This document shows, one piece after another, positions 18,410 to 26,456 of a DNA stretch of 64,000 nt. The stretch covers positions 3,782,001-3,846,000 of the forward strand of contig NZ_CP080647.1 in NCBI RefSeq assembly GCF_019599145.1, read 5' to 3'. Every line of letters starts with the position of its first letter. Positions within the stretch are counted from its first letter, which is position 1. Source of the stretch: Streptomyces akebiae (GTDB taxonomy: Bacteria; Actinomycetota; Actinomycetes; Streptomycetales; Streptomycetaceae). The translations under genes were made by a program, and so were the position numbers. Under the pieces are notes generated by a model. That model worked only from the letters and a program-made list of their open reading frames with translations. It had not been told where the DNA came from and made no database searches.

Positions 18410-19462
18410 TCAGCTGGTCTTGACCTTGATCTCGCCGCTGATGATCTTCTCCTTGGCCGTGGCGATGGCCTCCTGGAGCTCGGTGTCGCTCTTGAACTTC
18501 GGGTTGGAGTCGGCGAGGCCGACCTCGCCGGTCTTCAGATCGCCCCTGACGATACCGGTCGCGGGCTTGCCGTCCTCGACCGACTTCGCCAGGTTGTACA
18601 CCGCCTTGGCGACGTCCTTCGTCGCCGAGGTCAGGATGTAGTCCTTGTACTTCGCGAGGGCTTCCTGCTTGTACTGGTCGGAGTCGACGCCGATCGCCCA
18701 GATCTGGTCGACCTCGGCGGCCTCGATCACGCCCTGACCGGAGAGACCGGCCGCCGCGTAGATGACGTCGGCCTTCTTCTCGATCTGGCCCTCGGCGGCC
18801 GTCTTGCCCTTGTCGGGGCTGGAGAAGCCGCCCTCCTCGGCCGTCTGGGTGAGGTACTGGGTGAGCACCTGGGCCTTGGGGTTGGTGTCCTTGACGCCCT
18901 GCTCGAAGCCCGCCTGGAACTTGTGGATCAGCGGGATGTCCACGCCGCCGACGAAGCCGACCGTGTTCGTCTTCGTGACCTTGGCGGCCGCGACACCGGC
19001 GAGGTACGAGGCCTGCTCCTCGGAGAAGACCAGGTCCGCGACGTTGTCCAACTGGACCGTGGAGTCGTCCACGATGCCGAAGGTGGTGTCCGGGTACTGC
19101 TCCGCGGCGGCCTTGACGGCCGTCGCGTAGGCGTAACCGACGCCGACGACCGGGTTGTAGCCCTGCTTCGCCAGGGAGACCAGGCGCTGCTCCTTGTCGG
19201 CGTCCGTCTCGCCCTCGGTGGGCTCGATGTCCTGCGTCTTGTAGCCGAACTCCTTCTTCGCCTGCTCCAGGCCCGCGTAGGCCGCGTCGTTGAAGGACTG
19301 GTCGCCCTTGCCACCGACGTCGTACGCGATCGCGAGGCCCAGGTCGCCCTTGGAGTCGGCGGAGGACGAGGCGTCCGTCGACGTACCGCCGCAGGCGGAG
19401 AGGGTGAGGGCGAGGGAGGCGGTCGCTGCGCCTGCGACCGCGAGGCGGGAAACCCGGCGCAT
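18410..19462 (-). CDS. Bmp-family nucleoside-binding lipoprotein 1
   Basis: 350 aa substrate-binding lipoprotein: signal MRRVSRLAVAG..., lipobox LSAC (Cys 24), then the Bmp/Med/PnrA fold with DVGGKGDQSFNDAAYAGL near residue 47, VGVGYAYATAV and FVGGVDIPLIHKFQAGF. PnrA-type proteins bind purine nucleosides. RBS AGGAG is 9 nt before the ATG. It is closely similar along its length to the protein encoded upstream (19806-20864), pointing to a tandem duplication. Palindrome site 3 lies 89-100 bp upstream. Confidence 0.92.
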   Translation of the reverse strand: MRRVSRLAVAGAATASLALTLSACGGTSTDASSSADSKGDLGLAIAYDVGGKGDQSFNDAAYAGLEQAKKEFGYKTQDIEPTEGETDADKEQRLVSLAKQGYNPVVGVGYAYATAVKAAAEQYPDTTFGIVDDSTVQLDNVADLVFSEEQASYLAGVAAAKVTKTNTVGFVGGVDIPLIHKFQAGFEQGVKDTNPKAQVLTQYLTQTAEEGGFSSPDKGKTAAEGQIEKKADVIYAAAGLSGQGVIEAAEVDQIWAIGVDSDQYKQEALAKYKDYILTSATKDVAKAVYNLAKSVEDGKPATGIVRGDLKTGEVGLADSNPKFKSDTELQEAIATAKEKIISGEIKVKTS

Positions 19463-19550
19463 GGTGTGGTGCTCCTGTCGTACAGCGCCGGAGGGTACTG
19501 GTCAGTAGTGCTGCACAGCGTCGGCGCCTCATATGGCTTTCGCCGCAGAG

Positions 19551-19562
19551 TAACGCGCGTAG
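19551..19562. promoter_or_regulatory. Nucleoside-gene palindrome, site 3 (before bmp1)
   Basis: TAACGCGCGTAG, followed by ACCCTCC: the same as site 4 over the whole stretch TAACGCGCGTAGACCCTCC. It matches the perfect palindrome at 10 of 12 positions. It lies 89-100 bp upstream of the bmp1 start. Confidence 0.6.
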
Positions 19563-19682
19563 ACCCTCCGGGTGAAGACCGGTGGACCACGTTGTTATGG
19601 GGCCGTGTTGCAAGGGGCCCGGGGGTTGCGGGGGCGCGTGGTGGGGGTGGTTCCGGCCGAGTCGCGGCCGCGGGTGCGTCAT

Positions 19683-19711
19683 GGCTGGTCGCGCGGTTCC
19701 CCGCGCCCCTT
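19683..19711. repeat. Dispersed Streptomyces GC repeat, copy B
   Basis: GGCTGGTCGCGC followed by GGTTCCCCGCGCCCCTT, in the bmp2-bmp1 gap. Matches copy C (30421) over 27 of 28 bases. Confidence 0.75.
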
Positions 19712-19742
19712 GAGGTCCGCCGCCCTCACCAGCGGCCACAAG

Positions 19743-19782
19743 TGAGGCGGGGTGGGTGTACGTGTACACCCACCCCGCCTCA
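19743..19782. terminator. Terminator after bmp2
   Basis: A 19-bp perfect stem TGAGGCGGGGTGGGTGTAC with its complement, only 2 nt apart (in practice a 4-8 nt loop), 24 bp after the bmp2 stop. It makes bmp2 largely a separate transcript from bmp1 and the transporter. Confidence 0.85.
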
Positions 19783-19805
19783 GCACTCTCGCACCAGGGG
19801 GACCG

Positions 19806-20864
19806 TTACTCGGTCTTCACCTTGATCGTGCCGTCGATGATCTCTTCCTTGGCCTTGGCGACCGCGTCCGTGAGGCCGGCGATCTCGGCCATCTTCGGGT
19901 TGGAGTCGGCCAGGCCGACGCCGTCGACCTTCAGGTCGAAGGTCTGGACACCGGTGAGGGGCTTGCCGTCCTCGACGGACTTGGCGAGGGCGTAGACCGC
20001 GCCACCGACGTCCTTGAGGGCGGAGGTGAGGATGTAGTCCTTGTAGGGGGCCAGGGCCTCCTGGTTGTACTGGTCGGAGTCGACGCCGATCGCCCAGACC
20101 TTGGCCTTGGCGGCGGCCTCGATGACACCCTGGCCGGAGAGGCCGGCGGCCTGGTAGAGGACGTCCGCGTTCTTCTCGATCTGGCCCTCGGCGGCGGCCT
20201 TGCCCTTGTCGGGGCTGGAGAAGCCGCCCTCCTCGGCCGTCTGGGTCAGGTACTGCGAGATGACCTTGACCTTGCCGCCGCTGGTGTCCTCGACGCCCTG
20301 CTTGTAGCCGGCCTCGAACTTGTGGATGAGCGGGATGTCCACACCGCCGATGAAGCCCACGGTGTTCGACTTGGTGGCCTTGGCGGCCGCGACACCGGCG
20401 AGGTAGGAGGCCTCCTGCTCGGCGAAGACGAGGGACGCGACGTTGTCGCCCTCGACGACCGAGTCGACGATGCCGAAGGCGGTGTCCGGGTACGCCTTGG
20501 CGGCGGCCTCCATGGCGGGGCCGTAGGCGAAGCCGACACCGATGACCGGGTTGTAGCCCTGCTTGGCCAGAGACTCCAGACGCTGCTGCTTGTCGGCGTC
20601 CGTCTCGCCCTCGGTGGGCTCGATGTCCTCGGTCTGGTAACCGAACTCTTTCTGAGCCTTCTCCAGGCCCGCGTACGCGGCGTCGTTGAAGGACTGGTCG
20701 CCCTTGCCGCCGATGTCGTACGCGATCGCGAGGCCCTTTTCACCCTTCGTGGTCTCGCTGTCGCCGTTGCCGCTCTCGCTGCTCGTGCCACCACAGGCCG
20801 TGGCGGCCAGCGCCAGCGACGCGACCCCCACCGCGACGCGGGTCAGTTTGGAAATCCGACGCAT
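19806..20864 (-). CDS. Bmp-family nucleoside-binding lipoprotein 2
   Basis: 352 aa paralogue of the following gene. Signal MRRISKLTRVAVG..., lipobox ATAC, then DIGGKGDQSFNDAAYAGLEK, VGVGFAYGPAMEAA and FIGGVDIPLIHKFEAGY. Two Bmp proteins for one permease set could broaden the nucleoside range. ATG 20864 is preceded by GGGGAA at 8 nt; ATG 20879 and TTG 20888 are alternatives. Separately terminated and with its own palindrome (site 4), so it can be made in excess over the membrane subunits. Confidence 0.92.
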   Translation of the reverse strand: MRRISKLTRVAVGVASLALAATACGGTSSESGNGDSETTKGEKGLAIAYDIGGKGDQSFNDAAYAGLEKAQKEFGYQTEDIEPTEGETDADKQQRLESLAKQGYNPVIGVGFAYGPAMEAAAKAYPDTAFGIVDSVVEGDNVASLVFAEQEASYLAGVAAAKATKSNTVGFIGGVDIPLIHKFEAGYKQGVEDTSGGKVKVISQYLTQTAEEGGFSSPDKGKAAAEGQIEKNADVLYQAAGLSGQGVIEAAAKAKVWAIGVDSDQYNQEALAPYKDYILTSALKDVGGAVYALAKSVEDGKPLTGVQTFDLKVDGVGLADSNPKMAEIAGLTDAVAKAKEEIIDGTIKVKTE

Positions 20865-21174
20865 CTTGAAGTTCCCCATCTTCTCCAAAGCCCCGCAGCC
20901 GGGTGCTCAGTTCGGCGCACATTAACGCGCGTAGACCCTCCTGGGAACGGGGTTTCGACAGGCCGTTATCCATTCGTGCCGGTGGCCGTTACGCCCTCGT
21001 GAACCAGGGGATCGAAAGGGACGTGTCGGACACGGCACTCTTCCCGCCCCTCGCGATCCGTGCACGGGGGGTGACTCCAGCGTGAAGGTGCGCGGTCCGT
21101 ACGGGGGTCGTACGGACACGCGCACCAGGCTGCCGCGAGGGTGGGCGGGGCGCAAGCCGAGGGGCCCGGAGGGG
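20865..21174. other. 310-bp gap: bmp2 control region
   Basis: Contains palindrome site 4. The rest (about 20940-21174) shows no gene and no clear terminator for the amidohydrolase gene that lies upstream on the same strand. Confidence 0.6.
20923..20934. promoter_or_regulatory. Nucleoside-gene palindrome, site 4 (before bmp2)
   Basis: TAACGCGCGTAG, 59-70 bp upstream of the chosen bmp2 ATG, with the same flank ACCCTCC as site 3. Probably part of the duplicated promoter region. Confidence 0.6.
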
Positions 21175-22428
21175 TTACCGGCCCGCCGCGTCGAGGACGC
21201 GCATGCGGGCGTCCAGGAGGGCGGCGGCGGTGAAGAGCTCGACGCCCACGGTGATGGCGTGTTCGTCGGCGTCGAAGTCGCCCTGGTGGAGGTCGCGGAC
21301 GGTGAGGTCGCCCGGACGGCGGACACCGAGGCGGGCCATGGCGCCGGGGACGTGCTCCAGGTACCAGGAGAAGTCCTCGCCGCCGAGGCTCTGCTCGGTG
21401 TCCTCGACGGACTTGACGCCGCGGCGGGCCACCATCGAGTCGTGGAGCAGTTCGGTGACGACGGGGTCGTTGACGACCGGCGGAACGCCCCGGATGTAGT
21501 TGATCTCGGGCTTGGCCCGGTGCATGACCGCGACCTCCTGGACCGCCTCGTGGATCAGGTCGGGAGCCTGCCGCCAGGCGTTGATGTCCAGGCAGCGGAC
21601 GGTGCCGGAGAGCTCGGCGTGCTGCGGGATGACGTTCGGCGCGTGGCCCGACTCGATGCGGCCCCAGGTCACGACGAGCCCGGCGCGGGCGTCGAAGCGG
21701 CGGGCGACCAGCGCGGGCACGTCGGTGACGACCCGGGCGGCGGCGGTGACGAGGTCGGTGGTGAGGTGCGGGCGCGCGGTGTGGCCGCCCGGACCGTCCA
21801 GGGAGAGCTCCAGCCGGTCGCAGGCCGAGGTGATGGGGCCGTGGCGCAGCCCGATGCGGCCCGCGTCGACGCGGGGGTCGCAGTGGACGGCGATGATCCG
21901 GCCGACGCCTTCGAGCGAGCCGGTCCTGATCACGTCCGCGGCGCCGCCCGGCAGCACCTCCTCGGCGGGCTGGAAGATCAGCCGGACGGGGCGGGGCAGC
22001 TCTCCCCTGCGGTGCAGGTCGGCGAGGACGAGGCCGGCGCCGAGGACGACGGTGGTGTGCACGTCGTGGCCGCAGGCGTGGGCGCGGTCCGGGACGGTGG
22101 AGCGGTAGTCGCAGTCCACCTTGGTGTCCGGGATGGGGAGGGCGTCGATGTCGGCGCGCAGGGCGAGCGCGGAGTGGTCGGCGCCGCTCCAGTCACCGAT
22201 GTCGCAGATGAGTCCGGTCCCGGTCTCGAGCACACGCGGCCTGAGCCCTGCCTTCTCCAGGCGGGCCTTGATCGCGGCGGTCGTACGGAACTCCTGGTTG
22301 CCGAGCTCCGGGTGCATGTGCAAGTCGCGGCGGAACGCGACGAGTTCGGCACGCAGGGCTTCCGGCAAGGTGCCGGGGAGCGACGCTTCGGCTTCCCCTG
22401 GCAGATCGGCCTCGGACTCTCGGGACAT
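21175..22428 (-). CDS. M20-family amidohydrolase/peptidase
   Basis: 417 aa, cytosolic. Resembles the hippuricase/IAA-amino-acid hydrolase group: FRRDLHMHPELGNQEFRT (~28-45), metal-binding ACGHDVHTTVVLGA (~105), FQPAEEVLPGGA with catalytic Glu, and the dimerisation/lid domain in the middle (DGPGGHTARPH). The late GGEDFSWYLEHVPGAM supplies the last ligand region. It removes acyl groups from an amino acid or similar substrate; the exact one is not predictable. The ATG has AGAGGG ~14 nt upstream; an in-frame GTG at 22440 is an alternative. Confidence 0.9.
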   Translation of the reverse strand: MSRESEADLPGEAEASLPGTLPEALRAELVAFRRDLHMHPELGNQEFRTTAAIKARLEKAGLRPRVLETGTGLICDIGDWSGADHSALALRADIDALPIPDTKVDCDYRSTVPDRAHACGHDVHTTVVLGAGLVLADLHRRGELPRPVRLIFQPAEEVLPGGAADVIRTGSLEGVGRIIAVHCDPRVDAGRIGLRHGPITSACDRLELSLDGPGGHTARPHLTTDLVTAAARVVTDVPALVARRFDARAGLVVTWGRIESGHAPNVIPQHAELSGTVRCLDINAWRQAPDLIHEAVQEVAVMHRAKPEINYIRGVPPVVNDPVVTELLHDSMVARRGVKSVEDTEQSLGGEDFSWYLEHVPGAMARLGVRRPGDLTVRDLHQGDFDADEHAITVGVELFTAAALLDARMRVLDAAGR

Positions 22429-22901
22429 CAGTTGGTTCACCCTCTGAAGGGTAGGGCGATCGGGCGACCTTCTCACCCTCGATCAACAAAAAATCAGCCT
22501 GTAAGGGGAAGTTTTCCGGCCGCACAACGCATACGTATTGGCAGAGATGGGTATACCCGCCCGCCTTTCGGTGCGGGTGACCCTCGGAGACAGGAGCGCC
22601 GGGTTTGCCCGCGAATCCCATCGTCCAAACGTCCAGGGGTGCCCGGACGATTCCCACACTCCACCCTTACCACGTATCCGCCGCCCCACGGCGCCGGAAC
22701 CGTCACCAGCGCGCGACCGGTCCGCTACGTCATGTGTTCGAGACTTCGGCCGGAACACCGCTGTGAGGAGGGGGGACGGGTGCGCTGGCCTGCGGTTGTG
22801 GGGACGCGCGGGGGTGCGGGCGACGAGAGGATCGACCGGGTGGTGCACGCGCGCCGGGGGTGACAGGGATCACGGGCGCAGCCGGACCGCGCCCGGTCGT
22901 C
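22429..22901. other. 473-bp gap upstream of the amidohydrolase gene
   Basis: No gene seen. An A/T-richer stretch at about 22475-22545 (CAACAAAAAATCAG; CATACGTATTGG) is the likely promoter region of the minus-strand amidohydrolase gene; no confident -10/-35 pair or operator could be assigned. The rest to 22901 is GC-rich and featureless to me. Confidence 0.5.
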
Positions 22902-24008
22902 TCAGGCGGAGGCCACCGATGACAGCCGGTGGACGTCCCGGGCCGTGCCCGTGACGCCCGACAGGAAGCCCTGGGCGCGGGGGGAGGCGTTCTCGGTGAG
23001 CCAGCCGGGGTCGATGTCGCAGACGGCGACACGCACGTCCGTCCCGGCCAGGGCCAGGGGCAGGGTGTGGACGACCGTCGACGGGAAGCTCAGGATCGTC
23101 CGGCCGATGGGGCCGCGGCGGGCGATGAGTTCCAGGGGGAGGTCGGGGCGGACGATCTCCAGGCCGGTCTCCGCGCCGAGGGCGTGGAGTTTCTCGGCGC
23201 TCTCCCGGCGGTGGGCGAAGTAGCGGGTGGCGCCGTGGACCTTCGCGAGGGAGCGGACGGCTTCGAGGTAGCGGTCGCCGTCCACCACTCCGGTCTCCAC
23301 GAGGGAGGTGCCCACGAGGTCCGCGCCCTTGGTGATGCGGGGCGGGCCGAAGCGGGAACGGGTCCAGGCGAAGGCGTTGGCGGTCACGAAGACGCCCTCG
23401 GGGGTCTCGTCGATCGGCATGGAGGAGAAGACCTCGACGCGTCGGCCGGCGGCCGGTGTGAGGCGTTTGCGGGCCTTGGAGGAGACCGGGGCGAAGATCA
23501 GGTCGCGGGGGCCGGGGCGGCCGCCCTTGCGGTGCCAGCGCACGAGGCGTTCGCCCCGGGCCAGCTGGGAGACGAACTCCATGGTGGCGGTGCCGTCGTC
23601 GACGACGACCACGTCCGCCGCCCGGGTGATGGTCAGCAGCAGCTGGACGTAACGGGAGAAGGGGTCGCCCAGGACGATGCGGCTCGCGGCGCGCAGCAGC
23701 GGGGCGAGGCCGCCGACGGTGCGGAAGGGGGCGGCGGTGCCGCCGCGCGCCTCCTCCCAGCGCACCTCGTGGCCCTCGTCCCGGGCCAGCTCCGCCATCC
23801 GGCGCAACTGGCCACGGGTCATGGGGTCGTTGGGCGACAGGACGACCAGGGTGAGCCCCGCGCCGCCGGAACCGAAGGGCCCCGCACCGGGGTCCTCGGG
23901 AGTGCCGAGGGCGTGGGTGTGCGCCCACTCCAGCACGTTCAGGAGCTGTACCGGGCTCTCGACGAAGGCGAGAGTGTGGGGACCGGCGGTTCCGGCGCGG
24001 GGGCTCAT
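22902..24008 (-). CDS. Putative polysialyltransferase-like glycosyltransferase
   Basis: 368 aa without signal peptide or membrane helix. It opens with FVESPVQLLNVLEW, like the S-P-x-Q-x-L-N start of bacterial sialyl/polysialyltransferases, and later has a His-rich FAHRRESAEKL and ILSFPSTVVHTLPLAL, positioned like the CMP-sugar-binding HP and SS/TV motifs of that group. This is pattern resemblance only. Last gene of the minus-strand arm with NeuB and NeuA-HAD, 49 bp after neuB, so it most likely transfers or modifies the nonulosonic acid made by that arm. Confidence 0.65.
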   Translation of the reverse strand: MSPRAGTAGPHTLAFVESPVQLLNVLEWAHTHALGTPEDPGAGPFGSGGAGLTLVVLSPNDPMTRGQLRRMAELARDEGHEVRWEEARGGTAAPFRTVGGLAPLLRAASRIVLGDPFSRYVQLLLTITRAADVVVVDDGTATMEFVSQLARGERLVRWHRKGGRPGPRDLIFAPVSSKARKRLTPAAGRRVEVFSSMPIDETPEGVFVTANAFAWTRSRFGPPRITKGADLVGTSLVETGVVDGDRYLEAVRSLAKVHGATRYFAHRRESAEKLHALGAETGLEIVRPDLPLELIARRGPIGRTILSFPSTVVHTLPLALAGTDVRVAVCDIDPGWLTENASPRAQGFLSGVTGTARDVHRLSSVASA

Positions 24009-24057
24009 CGACGTATGTCCGTCGCTTCCGTGAGTACGGATCTACTGGGGTCGGGTG

Positions 24058-24996
24058 TCAGACGCCGACCGGCTCGCCCGCCGCCACCGCGATCTCCGCC
24101 TCGGCGACGACGCCGGTGACACGGCGCAGCTTCTTCATGGGGCCGAGCTCGGAGTCGTAGACCTTCTTGACGCCGTCGCCGAGGGAGGCCTCGATGGTGC
24201 GGATGTCGCGGACCAGGCGCGTGAGGCCCTGGGGTTCGACGGAGGCGGCCTGGTCGGAGCCCCACATGGCGCGGTCGAGGGTGATGTGGCGCTCGACGAA
24301 GGTGGCGCCGAGGGCGACGGCGGCGAGCGTGGTCTGCAGGCCCGTCTCGTGGCCGGAGTAGCCGATCGGGACGTTCGGGTACTCGGCCTGGAGGGTGTTG
24401 ATGACGCGGAGGTTGAGCTCCTCGGCCTTGGCCGGGTACGTCGAGGTGGCGTGGCAGAGCAGGATGTTGTCGGAGCCGAGGACCTCGACCGCGTGGCGGA
24501 TCTGCTTCGGGGTCGACATACCGGTGGAGAGGATGACCGTGCGGCCGGTGCCGCGCAGGGCGCGCAGCAGCTCGTCGTCGGTCAGGGAGGCGGAGGCCAC
24601 CTTGTGGGCGGGGACGTCGAACTTCTCCAGGAAGGCGACGGCCTCGGTGTCCCACGGGGAGGCGAACCAGTCGATGCCCTTCTCCTTGGAGTACTCGTCG
24701 ATCTGGCGGTACTCGTCCTCACCGAACTCCACGCGGTGGCGGTAGTCGATGTAGGTCATGCGGCCCCAGGGGGTGTCGCGCTCGATGTCCCACTGGTCGC
24801 GGGGGGTGCAGATCTCGGGGGTGCGCTTCTGGAACTTGACGGCGTCGCAGCCGGCCTCGGCTGCGGCGTCGATCAGCTTGAAGGCGTTCTCCAGCTCACC
24901 GTTGTGGTTGATGCCGATCTCGCCGACGACGTACACGGGGTGACCCGGGCCGGCGGTCTTCGAACCGAACGTGCGCAGACGGGAGTTGGTGCTCAT
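24058..24996 (-). CDS. Nonulosonic acid synthase (NeuB family)
   Basis: Condenses phosphoenolpyruvate with a hexose or N-acylhexosamine to give a nine-carbon keto acid such as Neu5Ac or Kdn. 312 aa. TIM-barrel signatures: GEIGINHNGELENAFKLID (~26-44), DAVKFQKRTPEICTP, DWFASPWDTEAVAFL, LLCHATSTYPA, NVPIGYSGHETGL and FVERHITLDR. It stops just after the barrel: the C-terminal SAF/antifreeze-like domain of ~60 residues found in canonical NeuB is absent. Sits between NeuA-HAD and a glycosyltransferase gene. Confidence 0.9.
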   Translation of the reverse strand: MSTNSRLRTFGSKTAGPGHPVYVVGEIGINHNGELENAFKLIDAAAEAGCDAVKFQKRTPEICTPRDQWDIERDTPWGRMTYIDYRHRVEFGEDEYRQIDEYSKEKGIDWFASPWDTEAVAFLEKFDVPAHKVASASLTDDELLRALRGTGRTVILSTGMSTPKQIRHAVEVLGSDNILLCHATSTYPAKAEELNLRVINTLQAEYPNVPIGYSGHETGLQTTLAAVALGATFVERHITLDRAMWGSDQAASVEPQGLTRLVRDIRTIEASLGDGVKKVYDSELGPMKKLRRVTGVVAEAEIAVAAGEPVGV

Positions 24997-25011
24997 GGTG
25001 GGACCAGTTCC

Positions 25012-26412
25012 TTACTTGTCGAGGGGGTCGAGAGAGTCGAGAGACGGACCGAGGATCCAGCCGGCGATCTCCCGGATCGCGCCTTCACCGCCGGGGACGG
25101 TGGTGACCGCGCGTGCGGCGCCGCGTACGACGTCGTGGGCGCTGCCGACCGCCACGGGCCAGCCCACGAGGGCGAAGCACGGGAGGTCGTTGACGTCGTT
25201 GCCGACGTAGAGCACGCGCTCCGGCGCGATGCCCTGCTCCTCGCACCACTGCTTCAGTGCGAGGTCTTTCCGGTCGATGCCGTGGAGCACCGGGATCTGC
25301 AGCTTCCGGGCCCTGGCGGCGACGACCGGGTTCTGTTCCGTGGACAGGATGAGCATCTTCAGGCCGCTCCTGCGGAGGGCCGCGATGCCGAGTCCGTCCC
25401 CGCGGTGCACGGAGACGAACTCCCGTCCGTCGGAGTCGATCAGCACCCGGTCGTCGGTCTGGGTGCCGTCGAAGTCGAGGACCACGGCGTCGATGTCGTC
25501 GTAGGTGGGGAGGGCGCCGGGCCGGTTCGCGTCGAAGAGCGGCGCGAGGGCCTGGGCGCGGGCGAGGTCGTGCGGGTCGTCGATCTCCAGGACCCGGGCG
25601 GGGTCGGTGCGGACGAGTTCCGTACGGCCGAAGAAGCGGTGCTGGTGCTTGCGCAGGCCGGCCGCGTCCATGGCGTAGGCGGCGCCGGTCTCCAGCAGGT
25701 CCTGGGGGCGGTCCTGGCGGCGGGGGCGGAACGCCTTGTCGTGGTTGACGCCGTAGCCGCCGGGGGTGGGGGCGTCGCCGGCCGGGGCGAAGTCCTGGCC
25801 GGCCTCGGCGGCGGTGTCCGTGGGGAGGGCTCCCGGCCCGGTGGCGGTGCGGGCCTCGCCGTGCGTGCCGTGCGCCGTGGCGCCGCCGGTCACCGTGGCC
25901 CCGGGGTGGTTCGCCTCGCCGTCGGTGAACTCGTCCGTGGTGTCCCGCCAGATGAAGCCGTGGAACGGGGCGACCGTGAGGGAGGTGTCGGCGCCGTGTT
26001 CGACGACGGCCCGGGCCACGCCGTCGATGTCCTCGCGGAGGATGAACGGGCTGGTGCACTGGACGAGGAGGACGACGTCGACCGGGGCGCCGTGCCGGGA
26101 CTCGTGGGCGTCCAGGGCGTGCAGGACGGCGGCCTCGGAGGTGGCGGTGTCCCCGGCGATGGCGGCGGGACGCAGGACGACCTCGGCGCCGGACTCACGG
26201 GCGGCGGCGGCGATGGCGTGGTCGTCGGTGGAGACGACGACGTCCGTCACCAGCCGGGCGGCGAGGCACTCGCGGACCGCGCGGGCCACCAGCGGAACGC
26301 CGCCGACGGGGGCGAGGTTCTTCGCGGGGACGCCCTTGGAGCCGCCCCGCGCGGGGATCACGGCGAGGACGCGGCGGGCGGAGGTCGCCGTTCCCGCTTC
26401 CGGGTTGGACAT
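25012..26412 (-). CDS. CMP-nonulosonate cytidylyltransferase fused to a HAD phosphatase
   Basis: 466 aa bifunctional enzyme. N-terminal NeuA domain (about 14-295): AVIPARGGSKGVPAKNLAP nucleotide loop and LLVQCTSPFILREDIDG. C-terminal KdsC/NeuA2-type HAD (~308-460): VVLDFDGTQTDDRV, LSTEQNPVV and YVGNDVNDLPCFALVG, suited to dephosphorylate a 9-phospho-nonulosonate. So one chain can dephosphorylate and CMP-activate the sugar. Residues ~164-221 are a Gly/Ala/Thr-rich insertion within the NeuA domain that looks disordered. ATG 26412 chosen because the NeuA motif follows directly; the open frame further upstream overlaps the preceding gene. Confidence 0.9.
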   Translation of the reverse strand: MSNPEAGTATSARRVLAVIPARGGSKGVPAKNLAPVGGVPLVARAVRECLAARLVTDVVVSTDDHAIAAAARESGAEVVLRPAAIAGDTATSEAAVLHALDAHESRHGAPVDVVLLVQCTSPFILREDIDGVARAVVEHGADTSLTVAPFHGFIWRDTTDEFTDGEANHPGATVTGGATAHGTHGEARTATGPGALPTDTAAEAGQDFAPAGDAPTPGGYGVNHDKAFRPRRQDRPQDLLETGAAYAMDAAGLRKHQHRFFGRTELVRTDPARVLEIDDPHDLARAQALAPLFDANRPGALPTYDDIDAVVLDFDGTQTDDRVLIDSDGREFVSVHRGDGLGIAALRRSGLKMLILSTEQNPVVAARARKLQIPVLHGIDRKDLALKQWCEEQGIAPERVLYVGNDVNDLPCFALVGWPVAVGSAHDVVRGAARAVTTVPGGEGAIREIAGWILGPSLDSLDPLDK

Positions 26413-26456
26413 GGGGTGAACTCCTTGCGGTGCGTGCGAAGGCGTCGGGCGGCGGC

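Larger units (their letters stand above)
19463..19805. other. 343-bp gap between the two Bmp genes
   Basis: No coding potential seen. From right to left it holds the terminator of the upstream bmp2 unit (19743-19782), a copy of the dispersed GC repeat (19683-19711), and palindrome site 3 (19551-19562) with the presumed bmp1 promoter. Confidence 0.7.
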
